The position numbers and the translations under genes are program-made. Source: Fragilaria radians (Eukaryota; Bacillariophyta; Fragilariophyceae; Fragilariales; Fragilariaceae). From it: a stretch of 10,796 nucleotides of DNA. The notes below the pieces were generated by a model that saw only the letters and a program-made list of their open reading frames with translations, had not been told where the DNA came from and did no database searches. Location of the stretch: the NCBI GenBank assembly GCA_900642245.1, contig CAAAJI010000743.1:14479-25274 (forward strand). Reading direction: 5' to 3'. Of the stretch, positions 1-6,594 are shown piece by piece. Numbering within the stretch: position 1 is the first letter of the stretch; each line of letters opens with the position of its first letter.

Positions 1-72
1 TAAGGAAGTCAGCGAAATGGAACATAAAATATCCTCAGATATAGATATTTTTACTAGATACATCCGGTGACA
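1..72 (+). pseudogene. 3' end of an upstream helicase copy (fragment)
   Basis: The first bases of the window align without gaps to the last helicase codons at 4440-4511: both start taaggaa and both share tcctcag, then atagat, then tttttacta or cttttacta. Read from base 2, the left copy gives KEVSEMEHKISSD, then IDIFTRYIR and a TGA at 68-70. The right copy gives KEKGFILDKKSSG, then IDTFTSYVR and stays open. This suggests a second helicase-type gene continues off the left edge of the window. Only about 22 codons are visible, so the claim rests on the DNA alignment with the right copy. It could instead be a repeat that merely captured the gene's 3' end. Confidence 0.5.
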
Positions 73-151
73 TATTTTTGCATCCGGTGCAAGATTTTTT
101 GCATCCGGTGCTAATTTCCGGTATGTTTTTCTACGCAACTTGCATCCGGTG
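61..151 (+). repeat. Left CCGG iteron array (four CATCCGGTG)
   Basis: The 9-mer CATCCGGTG occurs exactly at 61-69, 81-89, 102-110 and 143-151. A degenerate ttccggta lies at 115-122. The first three copies start 20 and 21 bp apart, about two helical turns. T-runs of five and six bases sit between them (near 75-79 and 95-100). The array is colinear with the right array at 4500-4582, including spacer words such as gcaag. Such phased arrays can be protein-binding iterons or bent DNA. No function can be read directly from the sequence. Confidence 0.8.
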
Positions 152-540
152 CTAATACCACTCTTGTACGTGGATTTTTTTTATAATTTTGCATGCTTCT
201 CACCGGCATTACAATCCCGAAAATATCAGGTTCCACGCAATTCTACCAGAAATTTTAAAGTAAGTTTTCTTGGCATTCACCATGCCGTATCATACCGTTT
301 TTCAATGCATTCATCTAACCATGTTGTCGTTTGCAAAGGGTGAGTGTTTAAAAAAAATTTCATTGGAAACTTTGCTCAATCGGGAAGCAGATTTTTCGTT
401 CGCATCGTGGTTTTGTCGTGAATTTTCTACGTGGAGTTTCCACACAATTCCGGTATTGAAAAAAATATATAAATTCTACAGCCTTATCTACTACAGAATG
501 TACCAGAAATGACCGAAATTGGATTTTGCCAATTTTGGTC
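152..540. other. AT-rich stretch without a supported gene
   Basis: No reading frame here shows a recognisable protein pattern. The sequence has T- and A-runs, a TATA-like tatataaatt near 466-475, and two loosely similar pieces: ttccacgcaattctaccaga near 230-249 and ttccacacaattccggtat near 438-456. It belongs to the part of the left repeat that the right repeat lacks, so it may be an insertion or an ancestral segment later lost on the right. Confidence 0.4.
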
Positions 541-943
541 AACAACAACATCTCTGACAACACCACCAACAACAACATCAGCCACAACTACATCAATAGC
601 AATTACCACCGTGACAACGACACCGTCAACGATAACTATGCTGACAATTAAGAAGATGACAATGAGGAAGAGGGGCCTTTCATAACACCAGTCACATCTC
701 ATCATCTGCATCAACACCAACAACAATAAGCTCTGCACAACTACAACAACTACATCACAGCATCAACGATAGCGTCAACGACAACCACAATGATAATGAT
801 GACACTGATGATTGGAATGACAACGTCAACGACGATGACAATGACTCTGGGCCAAAATGATCATCAGCCACAACTACACTGAAAGCGGTGGCAACGATAG
901 CAATGGAGGCAACAATTGCAATGACAATGATGAAGATAATGAC
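541..943 (+). repeat. AAC/GAC-rich low-complexity tract with an internal duplication
   Basis: The plus strand is dominated by AAC, GAC and ATC triplets. The 16-mer atcagccacaactaca occurs at 577-592 and again at 863-878, an offset of 286 bases. Read in the frames of these copies, both begin ISHNY and run into Asn/Asp-rich peptide: NDTVNDNYADN on the left and GGNNCNDNDEDND on the right. The first copy meets a TAA near 649. The strand-specific triplet bias could come from a decayed Asn/Asp-rich coding repeat or from a trinucleotide-biased minisatellite. No conserved domain is visible, so no protein is claimed. Confidence 0.6.
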
Positions 944-1018
944 ACCACTTTCGTATTCACACATCTAAGAAGTTTTGTCTACAGCTACAGACGACACTAT
1001 GAAATGTTAGGAGTATCA
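944..1018 (+). other. Short reading frame conserved in both repeats (left copy)
   Basis: Read from 944 this gives TTFVFTHLRS, then FVYSYRRHYEMLGVS. The right copy (4669-4755) gives TTFVFTQLRS, then an insert HIVL and SYRRHYEMLGVS. The two DNA copies differ by an exactly 12-base indel plus a few substitutions, so the frame survives. That is weak evidence that this was once coding. I do not recognise the peptide. It may be a remnant of the helicase C-terminal region or an exon. Confidence 0.35.
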
Positions 1019-1124
1019 TGGACGACGTTGACGATCAACCATCAACGACATTGAAAAACGCCGACAGTGATCATTGTCAATCCATAACGATCAACATTCA
1101 CGATCAATAATATTGACAATCAAA

Positions 1125-1216
1125 GTCAATGGATAAATGACACTGAATGTCAGAGTAATCGTCAATCGAAGTCAATGGATAAATGACAATGAATGCCATA
1201 GTAATCATCCATCGAC
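1125..1216 (+). repeat. 46-bp tandem dimer (left copy)
   Basis: The segment starting gtcaatggataaatgaca at 1125 is repeated at 1171. The 36-base cores (1125-1160 and 1171-1206) differ at only a few positions. The same dimer occurs at 4901-4936 and 4947-4982 in the right repeat, with the same 46-base step. A further start of the unit, gtcaatggatgaacga, is at 5319-5334. Confidence 0.85.
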
Positions 1217-1263
1217 AATTATGAAAATTTGAAATCAAATCATGACTACTGTTAGAATTAGAA

Positions 1264-1271
1264 TATAAATA
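1264..1271 (+). promoter_or_regulatory. TATA-like box in the conserved repeat core
   Basis: tataaata lies in an AT-rich core (about 1218-1362) that is nearly identical in the right repeat, where the box is at 5037-5044. It is about 200 bases upstream of the first ATG of the helicase region, in the correct orientation. It is a plausible promoter element that would be carried by each repeat, but position and conservation are the only evidence. Confidence 0.25.
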
Positions 1272-1362
1272 TCATTTTTTATCCATTACTTTCTTGCTTT
1301 AGTTGATTCTGATACGATTTTGTCTAGGCTAATTGTCAATTCAAATTGTATATACATTGGGT

Positions 1363-1500
1363 TTGACAACATTGATGACAACAATGACGATTAAAACGAC
1401 GACTACGATCATTAACAACATTGACAATCAATGACGATCATTGATGACATTGACAATCAATGACAATCATTGATGACATTGATGATTGATGACGATCAGA
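1363..1500 (+). repeat. GAC/ATT satellite tract (left)
   Basis: This is a degenerate tract of words such as cattgatgac, cattgacaat and caatgacgat. Many of its units are partial palindromes of each other, for example ttgatgacatt beside aatcattgat. The same satellite fills about 4755-4900 and 5140-5330. It runs directly into the 5' end of the helicase coding region. Confidence 0.75.
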
Positions 1501-1573
1501 TGAACAACAACTTTTCAATGACAATCATTGATGACATTGATGATCAACAACAATCAGATGAACAACAACTTTT
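1458..1573 (+). repeat. 58-bp tandem duplication at the gene's 5' end
   Basis: Bases 1458-1515 and 1516-1573 are adjacent copies. Both begin caatgacaatcattgatgac and both end atcagatgaacaacaacttt plus t; they differ only in the middle. Fifty-eight is not a multiple of three, so the two copies are read in different frames. This creates the apparent Asp/Asn/Gln-rich N-terminus of the first coding segment. Confidence 0.9.
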
Positions 1574-1802
1574 ACAACAGTTTTACATCTGTCAAATCAT
1601 AAAATTACATCCAGATTCTCGTGCAATTATTGCCAATCTTACCAAACAACTGGAATTGGGAATGGATGAATTTGTGGACAAGGATATGGAACAGGGAGCC
1701 AAGGATATTATGGAATACAACCTTAATTATCATATTGTGCCAGGTCTTTTGGGAGACAGATTGAGTCATCTCTTTGCAGCATGTGGGCTAGAACAACTGT
1801 AA
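1473..1802 (+). CDS. Probable 5' coding segment of the helicase gene
   Basis: The first ATG of this frame is 1473; the frame is open from 1464. The first 25 or so residues come from the satellite and the 58-bp duplication (Asp, Asn and Gln rich), so the true start may be later, for example ATG 1500 or 1518. From about 1570 the composition becomes ordinary globular protein, with peptides such as LLQQFYICQIIKLHPDSRA and LNYHIVPGLLGDRLSHLF, and it ends in TAA at 1800-1802. The main helicase frame becomes open at 1870 in another phase. The frame of this segment is also open after the TAA, from 1803 to 1970. The two are therefore likely one gene separated by an intron or by a nonsense mutation plus frameshift. 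No domain is recognised in this segment. Confidence 0.5.
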   Translation: MTLMIDDDQMNNNFSMTIIDDIDDQQQSDEQQLLQQFYICQIIKLHPDSRAIIANLTKQLELGMDEFVDKDMEQGAKDIMEYNLNYHIVPGLLGDRLSHLFAACGLEQL

Positions 1803-1905
1803 CTTGCGGAAATTTTATGTTTCCATGCCATCTCCAATAGTTCAAGGCATTACATTGGTTATTGCCTGACTAATTTATCTGTCATCAAGCCATTACCAAA
1901 CAACT

Positions 1906-4611
1906 GTGAACCTAAAGTCTATCAAGACAATCAAACTTTGTTGTGGCCGGTATGTCACAGAGTTGCAACTTGACAAGTTTTTCAATGTCAAGCAGGAAAA
2001 ACAATGGGACTACACCTCTACTAGGCAATTATTAGAGGGAATTCTACGTGAGGATGAAAAGAGTCAGCATACATATACTCACATGTACTTTCCATTAATA
2101 CAAAGTTGTGGCAAAAGTGAAAACTTTATACAAAAGATAAGAAATGATTATTTACTTATCCATGATGCTCCAAACCTAAACTCTGAACCTTTGCTTTGGC
2201 AGATACATGAGAGGGCATCTTGCTGGTTGTTAAACTACAGTCAAGATAACATTTTGTTGGTTCCTGGCAACTTCAGAGCAGCTCTACAGACCTATGAAGG
2301 TGGTGAAGTGAATGAAGTGAATCAATCTTCAACTTATGTCATGCAGCACCACCCAAAAACAATTCTCCCAGAGCTCTTGAAAATGCTATCATTTGCATAC
2401 CGTCGTGGTTTATTCTTCAATGCAAACTTTAAGTTAAATTGTAACTTTGCCATTGCTTACTTTCTCAAGGATTTGTTACTTGAAACACCATGCAATGTAC
2501 TGACTCTTCCACTTGTTGTTGAATTTTGTCTAATGCATTCATTTCGAGTCAAACATGATGGTTTAAAAGAAATAATCACTATGATTTCCTGTGACACAGC
2601 TGCATCAGTATTTTCAAAACTCTTTTCAGTTTGCAAGGCTGGTGTGTGTTCAGTTATCTGTTCTTATTCCCAAAACACCTTCACAGAGCATGGTCCATCA
2701 CTCATCAAGCAAATTAGAGATGCTCCTGTCATACACATCATGGGCCCAATGCTGAGACAGCTTCGTGAAATGCATTCAAGAATTCCAAAGCGTCGAAAGA
2801 CAACTTTGGATGTCAAAGGCAACATAACTGTGGATCATTTTCATTTTCCTTTTACAACTTGGTCTCAGATTGTTCAAGTTTCACTGGATAAATTGAAAGA
2901 TTGTGTCATTGCTTGTGCAGATGGTATTTGGTGGGAGCCTGTAGTGGATATGTTTACTCCAATTACTGTACAGACAGACCATATTTCCGGAGAATTATTC
3001 ATTGTAGGATTTAATGAAGCATGGCATTCTCCTATGGATTTAGACTGTCTTAATGCTTTTGGCACTATGATGGAAATGACACTGCATGGTTTTGGTGGTG
3101 GTTCTGCAAGACTTTCAGAGTTGTCTTATCCTACTATGCTTAATGTAATTTGGCACAATAACACCATTTACTATAAGATGGAGTCTATTAAACAATTCAA
3201 CCATGCTTCAAAAAGACAGAGGACTATTGAGAGGAAACTACCACCAATAGTGGGAAGGTTTTACTTATTGTTTCATTCACTTGTGAGACAGCAAAAGAAA
3301 TACTTCAAAAACCCTTTGTTGATGATTCCAAAAATTGACCAGCAGCAGTACACTGTCCGCCATGTGATCCGTGATATTTTTTTGCTTGGTTCTCTTCCAA
3401 GCATGACTCAAATCAGACATTTCTGGGCTGGGATTACAAACTTTGTCACTGCAGAAAGGCATAATGACATTTCAACAACAAACCAAACTGCTGCTGAAAA
3501 AATGGGCCATTCATTTGCCACCCACTTAAATACATACAGCAGTTATTTGGTTGGTGGTCAAGAAAACTTGTATAACTTATATCATTCAGCAATTGGCGAT
3601 ACATCACATACATTGAAATCAAAAGTTGAAGTGTTGTCAATTGGTGATATACGGCTTGCCATGAAATCTTGCCATCCAACTTCTGACTTTACAAAGGGAT
3701 ATTTTTTGTCAATGGCTCAAAATGAACTTGTTGAATTCGGAAGAGGTCACAAGGATTCCAAAATGCATTGTGTTTGCCTTCTTGCACCTGGCCAAGGAAA
3801 GTCAATGTCATACATTCTTCCAACTATTGCAAGATGTATCGCAGAAAAAGAGAAAAAAATGATAATCCACATTTCACCTTACACTTTCCTTGCTGGATAT
3901 CAGTATCATGCTGCCAAAAAAGTGATACATGATCAGTTTGGACTTAAAGATACTGTTATTGAAACATATTCTGGGAAAGATATAAATAATGGGAAAATTC
4001 CAGAGCATCTAACAGACTCCAAATCTCTTCCATCTCTTATGTTGTTGAATCTTGATGCAGCCTTCAACTTATTTAAACATTTCAGACACTTAATGCAATC
4101 TTGGATGGATCAACATATTTTGAATCGAATTTTTATTGATGAAGTGCACACTGTCTTCAGTGAAATAAGATTTAGATCTTCTTTCAAGGTACTTGAATGG
4201 TTGCCTAGCTTAGGAATTCCTATCACTGCTTTGAGTGGAACACTACCTTTATTTGCGCTATCTAGGCTAACCAACAAACTTTGTCTATCACTAGATAAAA
4301 ACAATTCTAACTGTCATGTCATTTATGGTGAAAAAATATATGGAAGCTTTCCAGATGGCTTTGAGATTTTGATTGAAATGCAAACTGATTTCATAACCAA
4401 GATTGTTGAATTTGTGACAAGAACATTGTGTCTGGCACCTAAGGAAAAGGGGTTCATTTTGGATAAAAAGTCCTCAGGTATAGATACTTTTACTAGTTAC
4501 GTCCGGAGTCGTTTTTTTCACGTCCGGAGCAAGTTTTTTCACGTCCGGAGCAGCTTTTACTTAGGAAAAAATACGTCCGGAGTAAGATTTGCTGGTACTC
4601 TTTGCTCGTAG
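1906..4611 (+). CDS. RecQ-like SF2 helicase with tyrosine-recombinase-like region
   Basis: Residue 1 is the GTG at 1906, which is only a frame marker: the frame opens at 1870, the first in-frame ATG is 2083, and the gene probably joins upstream coding at 1473-1802. Residues 1-420 are unrecognised. Residues about 424-464 hold a Lys/Arg-rich stretch ending RKLPPIVGRF. At 500-544 is MTQIRHFWAG followed by MGHSFATHLNTY. This matches the second half of the tyrosine recombinase site: R504, H535 and Y544, with the usual 9-residue His-to-Tyr step, but Thr501 stands where HxxR has His. The helicase core follows: motif I APGQGKS (627-633), Ia HISPYTFLAGYQ (655-666), II DEVH (745-748), III SGT (777-779). 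Motifs IV-VI are not seen. From about residue 865 the frame runs into CCGG iterons (HVRS-FF repeats) and stops at TAG. The order recalls fungal RecQ proteins with a degenerate recombinase region. It probably acts on nuclear DNA, as a mobile-element or subtelomeric helicase. Confidence 0.8.
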   Translation: MNLKSIKTIKLCCGRYVTELQLDKFFNVKQEKQWDYTSTRQLLEGILREDEKSQHTYTHMYFPLIQSCGKSENFIQKIRNDYLLIHDAPNLNSEPLLWQIHERASCWLLNYSQDNILLVPGNFRAALQTYEGGEVNEVNQSSTYVMQHHPKTILPELLKMLSFAYRRGLFFNANFKLNCNFAIAYFLKDLLLETPCNVLTLPLVVEFCLMHSFRVKHDGLKEIITMISCDTAASVFSKLFSVCKAGVCSVICSYSQNTFTEHGPSLIKQIRDAPVIHIMGPMLRQLREMHSRIPKRRKTTLDVKGNITVDHFHFPFTTWSQIVQVSLDKLKDCVIACADGIWWEPVVDMFTPITVQTDHISGELFIVGFNEAWHSPMDLDCLNAFGTMMEMTLHGFGGGSARLSELSYPTMLNVIWHNNTIYYKMESIKQFNHASKRQRTIERKLPPIVGRFYLLFHSLVRQQKKYFKNPLLMIPKIDQQQYTVRHVIRDIFLLGSLPSMTQIRHFWAGITNFVTAERHNDISTTNQTAAEKMGHSFATHLNTYSSYLVGGQENLYNLYHSAIGDTSHTLKSKVEVLSIGDIRLAMKSCHPTSDFTKGYFLSMAQNELVEFGRGHKDSKMHCVCLLAPGQGKSMSYILPTIARCIAEKEKKMIIHISPYTFLAGYQYHAAKKVIHDQFGLKDTVIETYSGKDINNGKIPEHLTDSKSLPSLMLLNLDAAFNLFKHFRHLMQSWMDQHILNRIFIDEVHTVFSEIRFRSSFKVLEWLPSLGIPITALSGTLPLFALSRLTNKLCLSLDKNNSNCHVIYGEKIYGSFPDGFEILIEMQTDFITKIVEFVTRTLCLAPKEKGFILDKKSSGIDTFTSYVRSRFFHVRSKFFHVRSSFYLGKNTSGVRFAGTLCS
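4500..4582 (+). repeat. Right CCGG iteron array (four CGTCCGGAG)
   Basis: CGTCCGGAG occurs exactly at 4500-4508, 4521-4529, 4542-4550 and 4574-4582, with steps of 21, 21 and 32. A diverged cgtccggca lies at 4661-4669. T-runs of seven and six bases lie between the first copies. Every copy differs from the left array at the same two positions (A to G at base 2, T to A at base 8). In the helicase frame the 21-base step encodes a seven-residue repeat, HVRS(R/K)FF, so it may be a protein-coding repeat as well as a DNA element. Confidence 0.8.
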
Positions 4612-4668
4612 CCAAATATGAACTAAAATAACACTCCATGAACCAAAATATTTGAAGTTTCGTCCGGC

Positions 4669-4755
4669 ACCACTTTCGTATTCACACAGCTAAGAAGTCA
4701 CATTGTCCTTGTTGAGTACAGCTACAGACGACACTATGAAATGTTAGGAGTATCA
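4669..4755 (+). other. Short reading frame conserved in both repeats (right copy)
   Basis: This gives TTFVFTQLRSHIVLVEYS and then YRRHYEMLGVS, in the same phase as the helicase ORF but separated from it by TAG 4609, TAA 4624 and TGA 4639. It is the longer of two copies; the left copy (944-1018) lacks 12 bases in frame. A spliced link from the helicase is conceivable, since cag followed by gtatag occurs at 4475-4483 and cacag at 4684-4688, but this is not demonstrated. Confidence 0.35.
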
Positions 4756-4900
4756 TTGATGACATTGACGATCGACGACGATCACTGACGATCGACCATC
4801 GACGACATCGAAAAACGCCGACAGTGACGAACGACAACGAACGAAAACGGTTGTCGACGATCATTGACAACATTGACGATCGATGACATTGACGATCGAA
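4756..4900 (+). repeat. GAC/ATC satellite tract (right, first block)
   Basis: Degenerate repeats of cattgacgatcgacgac-type words fill this stretch. They contain GATCGA and GACGATC palindromic pieces. The tract is longer here than in the left repeat and accounts for most of the length difference between the two copies over this part. Confidence 0.75.
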
Positions 4901-4982
4901 GTCAATGGATAAATGACACTGAATGTCAGAGTAATTGTTGATCGAAGTCAATGGATAAACGACAATGAATGCCATAGTAATC
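4901..4982 (+). repeat. 46-bp tandem dimer (right copy)
   Basis: Cores at 4901-4936 and 4947-4982 begin gtcaatggataaa and end agtaatt or agtaatc. They match the left dimer at 1125-1206 unit for unit, including the first-unit difference cactgaatgtcag versus the second-unit caatgaatgccat. The dimer therefore predates the duplication of the long repeat. Confidence 0.85.
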
Positions 4983-5036
4983 GTCGATCGATTTTGAAAA
5001 TTTGAAATCAAATCATGACTACTGTTACAATTAGAA

Positions 5037-5044
5037 TATAAATA
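5037..5044 (+). promoter_or_regulatory. TATA-like box in the right repeat core
   Basis: tataaata sits in the same AT-rich context as the left copy at 1264-1271. No helicase gene follows this copy in the window, so if it is a promoter it has no visible target here. Confidence 0.2.
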
Positions 5045-5139
5045 TCATTTTTAATCCATTACTTTCTTGCTTTAGTTGATTCTGATTAGATTTTTGTCTA
5101 GGCTAATTGTCAATTCGAAGTGTATATACATCGGGTTTG

Positions 5140-5334
5140 ATGACATTGACGATCGTTGACGACATTGACGACAACAACGACGATTAAACCGACGACTACG
5201 ATCATTAACAACATTGACAATCAATGACGACATTGATGATCTACGACAATCATTGACGACATTGATGATCGACAACGATCATTGACAACATTGACGATCA
5301 ACGACATTGACAATTGAAGTCAATGGATGAACGA
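5140..5334 (+). repeat. GAC/ATT satellite tract (right, second block)
   Basis: This contains words such as cattgacgac, caatcattgacgac and cattgatgatc. It includes the 41 bases (5190-5230) identical to 1397-1437 and ends with a partial third copy of the 46-bp unit at 5319-5334. The satellite character stops abruptly near 5335, which I take as the right edge of the repeat. Confidence 0.7.
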
Positions 5335-5899
5335 CTCAGCCGATGCATTCAATCAAGACACTTAATTTAACCCTAACGCCTCTGTGCTCGATGGGGTCAC
5401 AGCAATTGTGCCTACCACTGTCAACTTGAGAGCACAACTAAAATTGCTAGGAATACAGCCAATTGGAAAATATTGCTGTGTAATGTTATAGCAATCAACA
5501 AAGCATGTCATGGGTGTTAAAGCAATTATTCTAATCCATATTCATCACAACATTCTCAATTGGAATGTTGTCAAGCTGGCCTTTTGTTGTTTGCCATAGA
5601 ATTTCTGAAATCACTGGCCGTGCAAATGCGACCATAAATCTCAATGTAGTTCAACGTGGAGAGCTCTTCATAAAGACAAGAAAGGGCAATTGAAAGAAAG
5701 TTTGCTCAAAAGATTGAAAATATATAAAACCACATTATTTCAATAGTAACAGATCTTTTTGTATAGAAATTACATAATCTAAAGCCCGTTTTATAACTGG
5801 TTTAAAAGACATTCATCATATTGATCAATATATTATTGCATGTTTATAATGACTGTTATCATAACGATTTCTGCATTTGTCCCTATTTCTTAAATTATG
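5335..5899. other. Gene-free stretch between helicase unit and copia remnant
   Basis: Nothing here is recognised with confidence. One short plus-strand frame (5535-5693, about 52 codons) reads SSWPFVVCHRISEITGRAN and on to TRKGN before a TGA. It looks protein-like but matches no family I can name, and may be decayed upstream copia or host sequence. The last 100 bases are AT-rich. No long terminal repeat, primer-binding site or polypurine tract was found. Confidence 0.4.
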
Positions 5900-6594
5900 G
5901 ATCTATGATTGCCAAGGGGGTGGATAGTACATTGGAAGTTGCTTGCGTTTTGAAATGTAAGAATCACATTGATGGCAACCCCATTGGTACAGCCAATGAT
6001 AACCCCATCTTAGACTCAAGGATGTATGTTGTTTAATGGTCGAATGGAAGAACTGAAGAGTTAATGGCAAATATCATTGAAGAAAGCTTATTCTCTCAAG
6101 TGGAGGATGAAGGAAACTTGTATGTACTACTTGATGATATCATAGATCATTGAAATACATGAGACATTTCAGGGGATGACGGTTTCATTGCTCTTGATAA
6201 TGGAATGAAACAGTGTCACCAAACAACCCAAGTATGGGAATTTTGCTTACAATGGAAAGACCATTCCTCAAATTGGATTCAGCTATGAGATGTAAAGAAT
6301 GATTACACCATCAAGGTGACAGAGTATGCAATTGCTAACAAAATCCATGAAGAATCTTCCGTTGCATGCTGGGTTCCTTTCACCTTGAAGCAAAGAAAAG
6401 TCAAGAGCAAGTATTGGCAGCAAACTCACAAGTATGGTATTGAGATACCAAAGAGTGTCAAACATACTTTAGAATTTAATCAGAAGAATGGTGATAACCA
6501 ATGGTGGAAAGCAATCATGACAGAGAAGGCAAAAATCAGGGCTGCATTTCAACGGAGAGACAAAACAACTACCGCCGGGATATCAAGAAGTTAA
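5900..6594 (+). pseudogene. pol: Copia pol, integrase-RT linker and start of RT (broken)
   Basis: One frame runs through TLEVACVLKCKNHIDGNPIG, WEFCLQWKDHSSNWIQL, TEYAIANKIHEE, WVPFTLKQRKVKSKYW and HKYGIEIPKSV, into the RT entry at QWWKAIMTEKAK. It is interrupted by TAA 6034-6036, TGA 6151-6153, TGA 6160-6162 and TGA 6286-6288. Near 6550-6575 the reading shifts to the frame used by the rest of RT, and the old frame stops at TAA 6592-6594. In life this region would link the integrase and the reverse transcriptase of the polyprotein. An ATG at 6316 opens the longest unbroken part, but there is no reason to think it is a start codon. Confidence 0.85.

Larger units (their letters stand above)
1..1440 (+). 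repeat. Left long direct repeat flanking the helicase gene
   Basis: Two blocks match the right repeat (4440-5334) in the same order and orientation. Block 1-151 matches 4440-4582, and block 944-1437 matches 4669-5230. Within the second block the stretch from gtatgat-free AT-rich core to the satellite is nearly identical, and 1397-1437 equals 5190-5230 over 41 bases. The left copy carries about 700 bases (roughly 160-943) that the right copy lacks. The right copy carries about 50 more bases of GAC satellite around 4780-4890. Long terminal direct repeats or neighbouring units of a tandem array both explain this. Confidence 0.85.
4440..5334 (+). repeat. Right long direct repeat flanking the helicase gene
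   Basis: This repeats the left block in the same order: helicase 3' codons (4440-4500), CCGG array (4500-4582), conserved short frame (4669-4755), 46-bp dimer (4901-4982), AT-rich core with TATA-like box (about 4990-5140), a 41-base identical stretch (5190-5230) and satellite. It overlaps the apparent 3' end of the helicase ORF, so the last 50 or so codons of that ORF are repeat sequence. No helicase gene follows it; the next recognisable sequence is the copia remnant. Confidence 0.85.

Noticed and set aside
484..964. Val/Ile-rich minus-strand frames at 484-738 and 755-964 that look like membrane proteins
   Set aside because: They are the reverse complement of the AAC/GAC-rich tract; the hydrophobic runs follow from GTT/GTC codons and show no family pattern.
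1125..1216. Possible CRISPR array from regularly spaced repeats
   Set aside because: The units are adjacent 46-bp tandem copies with no unique spacers, and the setting is eukaryotic.
1906..1908. GTG as the helicase start codon
   Set aside because: Alternative starts of this kind are not normal in eukaryotic nuclear genes; the frame is open upstream to 1870 and the coding region probably joins 1473-1802.
4682..5275. Minus-strand frames with Arg/Ser-rich peptide
   Set aside because: They are translations of the GAC/ATC satellite on the opposite strand, with repeated RRSSMSS-like words and no domain.
5372..5378. Telomere-like CCCTAA words near 5372 and at 10791-10796
   Set aside because: Single hexamers without tandem repetition are expected by chance; they do not show a subtelomeric location.
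5821..6036. Stand-alone small gene at 5821-6036
   Set aside because: Its second half is the copia pol frame, which continues past the TAA, so it is part of the remnant.
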